Shown here: in pieces, positions 58,111-64,000 of the stretch
Numbering within the stretch: the stretch's first letter is position 1
How the letters are laid out: every line of letters begins with the position of its first letter
Assembly: GCA_037447655.1 (NCBI GenBank)
Contig: JBBHKE010002569.1
Coordinates: 29,829 to 93,828 of the forward strand
DNA: 64,000 bases
DNA from: Zygnema cylindricum
Lineage: Eukaryota > Streptophyta > Zygnematophyceae > Zygnematales > Zygnemataceae
Direction of reading: 5' to 3'
Position numbers and translations under genes: made by a program
Notes under the pieces: model-generated
Told to the model about the DNA's origin: nothing
Seen by the model: the letters and a program-made list of their open reading frames with translations, nothing else
Databases searched by the model: none

Positions 58111-58918
58111 TCCATGTGTCATCTTCCTCCACTTTGGCGAAGTGCTCGCAGAAAAACCTTTCCGGCATGACGGCACTCACGCGTGTCGTTCGTTCGTAAT
58201 TTGGCGATGAATGTCGGCCGTTCGAACTGATGACGCGCCGAATTTCAACGGTCATCGTTTCGTGTTGAGCGTTGAATTTCTACGGTCGTCATCCCGTTTG
58301 AATGTTGAAATTCCGTCTTACTTTGCGAACCATTGATCGCGAAATGATATTTGATATCGTTTTGTTCATTTCGTGCGGTATAGTATTTCCAGTGGTACTC
58401 TACGTTTCCATGTTTCATTTCTTTCCGTAAACCACTAAATAAAATGTGTCGCCGCGGCACTCTTCAAATACTTATCAAATACAATGTGAGTATCGATTCA
58501 TCAAGACCTATCGGATAAGGCGGGCGACTTTTTTGTATGTCTGTCATCCAGAGGTCAAATCATGTTCCTGGCAGCCTATCTTTTGCAAGAGCTCTGTCTT
58601 CTACCTGTTTTCCGGAGGTCAAATCTTGTTCTTGGCAGCCTATCTTTTACAGGAGCTTTGTTTTCTGCCTGTTTTGCATGTTTTGCGGAAGCTTTGTCTT
58701 CTGCCTGTCTTCTCATCTGCCTGAGGAAGCCATGGCTCCCTGCCAGTTCTCCGTGACTACGACAAGTATGACAACTGTAGAATGCCCATATACTGACTAA
58801 GAAGATAGATTATAAATATTCTTTTTCAACACCTCTTGTTTCATCTTGCTTCATCTGCTTCTGCCAGATGCTTCTAGACTGACTACGAAGATAGATTATA
58901 AAATACCCTTTTTCAACA
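58111..58918 (-). repeat. Solo LTR H, part 2
   Basis: Continues LTR H after the E insertion. It ends on the plus strand with TTTTTCAACA (TGTTGAAAAA on the minus strand). It holds a degraded tRNA-like block (CGGATAAGGCGGGC at 58512, AGGTCAAATC at 58552). A tandem duplication of about 63 bp (58551-58680, AGGTCAAATC...GGCAGCCTATCTTTT) copies the B-box part. It also has the GTGACTACGACAAGTATGAC motif. Confidence 0.7.
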
Positions 58919-59430
58919 CTTCCTGCTTCCTCCTGCTGTGCTTTCTCCTGCATCTTCCTGTTGTACAAAGGTATCTATATCTTCTTCTTTTTCAAATTGG
59001 GCAGCACTGAAGCCCCTTCGACTCCGCTTTGGAGTTCTAGCCTGCAAAGGTGCAGATTGTGGAGCAGGCTTTCTTCTTCCTTCCTCCCATTGCAGCAACA
59101 GTCGCCACACTGACAGGTGCAGATTGTGGAGCAACCTTGTTCTTCCTTCCTCCCATTGCAACAACACTCGCCACAATGACAGTGACTTGTTTCACAAAAT
59201 GACTACTTTTGGGAGCTTACACGACTTGTTGAAAATATGATCACATAATTCAATTATTCACCAGGCGAAGCAATTTTACAGACATCATGAAAATTTATGA
59301 ATCACAGATTGCAATGGAAGTCGATCAAATAGATGATATATTTAATCGAATCCTTTACATCTTTTCTTCCTCTACTTCACTCCTTTTTATATATTTAGCT
59401 ATACCACACTCCCTCCTAAAATACTTCTCC
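58919..59430 (-). repeat. Leader of element G, separated from its body by the nest
   Basis: The minus strand matches the F leader and Gag start (28310-28890): the TATATAAAAAGGAGTGAAG promoter-like string, ATCTATTTGATCGACTTCC, and TTTGCAGGC with the SRRGFSAAQFE reading. It is continuous with G at 37765 once the intervening 21 kb of insertions is removed. Confidence 0.75.
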
Positions 59431-62326
59431 CAACATATTAGAAGACAAAACTACACTATTTCTTTCTCCTCGTGTCACAAATTCCACTCAGATTCCACTT
59501 ATGCAAAATTTGACACTTAGACGTCGAATCAGATGTAAGCGCCTAACAAAGCATTAGTGCGCCGAACTTTTGTGTGACTTGGACATAAAACATCCACGGT
59601 CCTATGCGCACGAATAAATTACCAATCGTACAGGACCACCTTTCGTACAAGACCACAGAGTATCTGTACAGAAACGAAATAACACAATGGTACCCAACAT
59701 GTTCGTCCATATAGAATCTTTTGCGTCGGATCGTTTTGATTAAGCGACCGACTTTGCATTTTGTTACACGTTTTTGTACGGGCAACCAATTCATTTGCTC
59801 GTACTTTTGAAAAAGTACTCCGCATGACCCTTTCGCGCTGAATGTGAGTCGCGCTTGAAATCTTGACCACTTTTTGAAGCGATCCTCCAAATTCGTTCGT
59901 ACCATATGAACCGGCGGTGAGCAAATTGTTTTTGTACGTTTTAGTAACTTTCCTCCCCCGATTTCCGATCTTACGCTTGCACTAAACGCACGTAAACCAA
60001 GTCTTCAACCGAACACACAGTCGCGTCATTGGCGGTTTATTCCTTTTTGACTCGGGGGGTGCAATGCATAGTTCAAAAGTAAGTGAAAGTAGGCCCATAC
60101 AATATACATATTGTATGCAAAACATACAATATGACCTTAAGACCCATATTGTATTCGGACCTATTCGGACCAATTAAAACATTCGGACTAAAAATTGGAC
60201 CAATTAAAATATTCGAACCAAAAAGTTTTTTTGACACCGTCAGATTCGGATGATCGGACGATCGCTGATCATAGTATTGATCTAAGAAGATCACATGAAA
60301 AGCCCATAACACAACTTACGATAAAGGCGCCAACCAAAGGCCTACCATAAAAACGCCTACTTTTGAACTATGGTGCAATGTGGCGACTGACAACATCCCA
60401 ACGAAGATCGAAGCGTCGCTCGGCGCACACGAAATCACCAAAAATACCAAAAGTTTGTACCATTCCAAAATCCGTTCTTTATTTTATATTTCGGTTGGAC
60501 CCCTCAGACGAGACAAGCAGTCACAAGAACGTCGTTAGCAAATCGGTCTGTTCCAAACAGTGAAACTCTTTCGCGCGATCGTCGTTTGCGAACATGTTGG
60601 AGAGCCGCGCGTGGCGATGCGAAGGAGTGCGATTGTGCACACCACAATGATGTGGATAACTTTACTTCAATGGCGGTCGTTTGGGAGTTACAGTGGATGA
60701 GTTCCCCCGTCTTTGTGGTTGGCGTCTTTTTTTAAAGGAGGGGTTTTGGGAGCCCTACTGCTTTCTATTTTTCATCGGCAGCGTTTGTCATGGCGTTCGA
60801 GTGAGTGTGAGCGTCGGCCCTCCTTCGACATGCTATCGCTGGTATGGATGGTCGATGCGTTGGGGAAGTCCCTCAGAGTGCCCTGTACCAAAAACCCTAG
60901 GTATTCCATTTCCACTCATCCGTTATAGGCTTGCCCTTGTTCGTATGTTAGTTTCTTTCTTTCTTTAGACCTGATTTTTCTTTTTGTTTGTTTCCACCCG
61001 GGTTCGGTCTTTCAGTTTGCCTCTCTTTGTTGATCCCGTACCCCGATTTGGGTTGTGGGATGGCAGCCAGTGAAATAATGAGGTAATCGTGGGGTGTGTC
61101 AGCATAAGTAGGAGGGCGTGGCAGCTACAATTTGAAAGGATGTTTAATAAAAGTGGGAGAAAGTTTTCGGTGGTGTTTCAATACCGCGTCGATTGTCTTC
61201 TTGCACGTGCGACTGGAAGGTTCTGGAAAGAAACTAAATTGAAAACGACGCCAAACCATTCGAGAACAGGTGTACGATAAAATGTAAAAGGAAAGAGAAA
61301 TTGCAACATAAGGTGCCCAAGAACAGTAGCAAAAAGCTTCATATGATAAGCAAAAATATGAAACCAAACACAACAAATATACAAAATTGCGCCAACAAAA
61401 CGCTACCAAACGTAAACCGAAGCGAAACTACCAGAAATTTCAACACCCAACCAAACTACGCACCCTAAAAAGAATCCCCCTCTCACTGCCACTACATTCC
61501 CATTCCTGCGCCATTTCTTGCCAACCTCGACCTACCTCGTCATTTGTTCCTCTCTCCCCTTCCATCAACTAACCGTGGTGTGCACCAACTCGAACTTCCC
61601 ATTTGTTGCCTTGTGGCAACGGATCAACTTTCCCATCCTTCCGCATACATTTCGACGTTCTTTCAAACGGAAAATCTTTCCCCTCTTCCTCACATATGAA
61701 AAACGCAAGCTAAAGCCGATAAGTATTTTGCACTGAATTCCAGTATCTGAAGGGGAAACTTGTGTAGAATCCCGGACAAGAACCTCCAAGACTATGTTTT
61801 TAGCACATCAAGATATCGATCGGATGCTTATGCCTCTCCCCTAAAAAATTCGTACGGAAGAGGAGACGAGATAAATGAGTGGTCGGTCGCTAAAAGACGG
61901 GTTGCAAGGAGATACGACGCGACACCGAGGCTCGCTTCGAGGGTGTGTACGGTGCTTTTTGCAGGGAAGGGATTTCGGCGAAGCGGTGGTGGATCTTGTT
62001 TTGTGGATCTAGGTGGAGGGGATGGAAGAGGTGAAGAGGGGAGAGGAGGGAGACGGGGCCGAGACGAGCTGCCCAATATGTTTGGTCAAGAAGGCAAATA
62101 CATACATGCATGGAAGGTAAAAATTGGGGTTGTGTAAGGGTTAGAGGTTGGAGACGAATGAATTGAAATTGATAATTAAGGTACAGGTGAGAAGGGAAGG
62201 GAGATAGGGAAAGAATAACTTTTCTGTCATTTCAAGAGGTGGGATCTACCAAAACAACATCTTTAAACGTACAATATAAAGTCTCCAGCAAAACAAAATT
62301 AATCCGGCGCTAACAGAATATCTCAC
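59431..62326. other. Unassigned DNA, no gene recognised
   Basis: Several short open frames exist on both strands. None shows a domain, and none forms a consistent exon chain that I can defend. A proline-rich minus frame at 62076-61828 and a glycine-rich plus frame opposite it are compositional. A palindrome lies at 60096-60117. Confidence 0.4.
60096..60117. repeat. Inverted repeat CATACAATAT/ATATTGTATG
   Basis: Perfect 10-nt arms around 2 nt. The arm CATACAATAT recurs directly at about 60124, and a related CATATTGTAT lies at about 60147. Confidence 0.8.
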
Positions 62327-62406
62327 CTTCAAAGTAGTTGACGCAATAGTCTTATTGTACGCCTGAATCATCGCAGGCTCCATGGAGACACCGGAGCAAA
62401 TGTGAG
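62327..62406 (-). CDS. Candidate internal exon, product unknown
   Basis: An 80-nt minus-strand stretch is bounded by a good acceptor (CCCACAG|CT) and donor (AAG|GTGAG). It is open in one frame, entering in phase 1: HICSGVSMEPAMIQAYNKTI then ASTTLK. I do not recognise the protein. It may belong to the same gene as the exon at 63929, with other exons missed. The support is splice consensus plus sensible amino-acid composition only. Confidence 0.3.
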
Positions 62407-63928
62407 CTGTGGGGCGCGAGGGGACTGTCGCACGGCTCCCTAGGGAGGTGAGTGAGGGCGGGAGGTGGGAAGGAAGTGGACTCCTGAAAGTGCATCAAAT
62501 GGGTGAAAAGAATTGTCGGGGCCGTCAACCCAAAGCCAGAACCAAGACCCAATTAGGAGGCAGTGGATATGTGGGATTATTCGCACTTCCATTTATCGTC
62601 CACTCTTTGTTAATATCAGGCTACAGGATTTTAACCGGATCTCTTCCAAAAACTTTGTCCAGATTCTTTACAGCTGACGGCTGCAAGTAGATGTCAACAT
62701 CCAAACCTACCTTATGTTTGACCTCTCCTACTTCGGGGCTGATTTAATTCTTGCACTCAAGAGCATATTTTTTTCTGTTTCATCACTTGCAAATGTACTG
62801 AAACAACTCAAATTGTCACAAGAGGTTTCAACAAGCTTTATTGAAACTTCGACCTTTAACACTGTGAAACATTCAGTAAACTTTTGGATGAGAAAACCCA
62901 GAAGTTACACAGCTTAGCTGTCGACTGTTGTGCGGATTTGGTCTCGTGACGCAAGGCTCGAGACCAAGTCGGTAAAAGCACCACATTACGTGCAAAAAGT
63001 TAACGATAAATACAAGTGTGAATATGCTGCGTAAATGGAATGAGGATGTCACTTATTGGTGCCATACACATATGCCTCGACTGTGTTAAGTTTTCTGACA
63101 GTACAGTACTTTCCAACAGCAAAAGCCCAGAAACAAAACAGAGAAATTGAAATATTTTTGGGTGTTGATTGTCTAAAATATCAGTCAAAAGAGTCAAAAA
63201 GTATACCCGGGAAAAAATTCACACTGCCACATACACGCTATAGACAGGAAAAGAGAGGACATCCGATGTACATGCACAAATACAGCGAAACAAAAACCGG
63301 CTATTTGTGTTTTTAATTTTTCTTTTTTCTCACAATCGTTGAAGCTGTATCTATCATTACCTTATTTCAAAACTCTTACCAAGTTACAATTTGGAAAATA
63401 TCCCACAAAACACAAAAAGGCAACAAAGCTACAACACAAATAATGGCAGAAGAAGCCATCATTCTGCACACCTAAAACTACTAGAAAAAAAAAACCCTAA
63501 AAAACACAAACACTCTGAAATACCCAAGATCTCAACGCAAAATTTTGTAAAAACCTTTCTAGTCATCTTAAAATACACAAGCTAGGTCCTCTTTCCCGTA
63601 TATAACGGTGATTAAATAAAAAAGCACTGTATTAAGACTACAACAAAGGATCTGATCTTTGATGTTGAGAGGGTTCACTAGTCTGAAGGACACTCCATAC
63701 GAGCATGGCTTTACTTCTCGCAATTTTCATTGGAGGAGAACACAATGACAAGAAGCTACCAACCTGGAAACGTTGGAGACAAACAAGGTGGCATCAGTTT
63801 TTGACCTTCCCGTATATTCAGGAATCATTTGAAGATAGTGGTAACACTTACTATTTAAACTAATAACCTAGAAAAAGCCAGCAAAAAATGCACAAAACCC
63901 TAAAATAACTCTAGAAAAACAAACTTAC
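62407..63928. other. Unassigned DNA, possibly intronic
   Basis: If the two candidate exons belong to one minus-strand gene, this is intron sequence. Nothing else is recognised. A minus frame at about 63770-63650 follows an acceptor-like TTTCCAG (VGSFLSLCSPPMKIARS), but its support is weak. Confidence 0.3.
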
Positions 63929-63964
63929 CTCGTCGAGGACAGGTCGCTGCAAACCAACCGCCAT
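63929..63964 (-). CDS. Candidate first coding exon at the right edge, product unknown
   Basis: ATGGCG in a good plant start context (ACTATGGCG) opens 12 codons, MAVGLQRPVLDE, ending at the strong donor GAG|GTAAGTTTG. The frame is also open upstream to the window edge. Another frame of the same exon (NASPIYPDDFYYGGWFAATC) is open too, so the true frame is unsure. No family can be assigned. Confidence 0.35.
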
Positions 63965-64000
63965 AGTAGAAATCATCCGGATAAATAGGACTTGCATTTG

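Noticed and set aside
61828-62076. Proline-rich minus frame as a chloroplast transit peptide exon
   Set aside because: The composition could fit, but it is the complement of a G-rich stretch, and no downstream exon or donor in phase was found.

Overview
The window looks like plant-lineage (streptophyte) nuclear DNA: AT-rich, intron-containing genes, and dense Ty1/copia retrotransposons. Three things point this way. At the left edge, spliced exons encode the EF-hand domain of a plant-like calcium-dependent mitochondrial carrier. The primer-binding site of the main copia family is complementary to the anticodon arm of a plant-type initiator tRNA-Met. The copia pol genes are themselves plant-like. 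I cannot tell land plant from charophyte alga, and I name no species.

Layout. 1-3.35 kb: 5' exons of the carrier gene (minus strand). 3.35-7.7 kb: non-coding DNA with a small repeat and a hairpin cluster. 7.7-22.6 kb: decayed copia elements and LTRs of one family, with a 20-bp minisatellite and a clean solo LTR. 23.2-26.7 kb: a five-exon alpha-carbonic anhydrase pseudogene (minus) whose introns are giant purine/pyrimidine tracts. 28.1-33.1 kb: a decayed copia of a second family (F, plus). 33.1-34.8 kb: AT-rich repeat DNA. 34.8-59.4 kb: a nest of retroelements. The outermost is G (minus, same family as F). It is split by solo LTR H, which is split by copia E (minus). E is in turn split by copia B (plus, 40749-47207) and by nearly intact copia A (plus, 49474-55684), and carries a further insertion in its 3' LTR. 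59.4-64 kb: mostly unassigned DNA with two candidate exons on the minus strand.

Common design of the main family (A, B, C, D, E and the 7.9-12.4 kb copies). The LTR (about 0.9-1.3 kb) abuts a primer-binding site that copies the complement of the initiator tRNA anticodon loop. The AUG inside that site is in frame with Gag in every copy whose start survives. The pol stop codon lies about a dozen bases before the 3' LTR. The LTRs repeatedly carry a tRNA-like block (A box, B box and a T-run terminator), always antisense to the element. These two features, a start codon inside the primer-binding site and an antisense Pol III-type module inside the LTR, are the most unusual signals here.

All calls come from reading the sequence by eye. 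Exon joins, repeat borders of decayed copies and family assignments of fragments are estimates.
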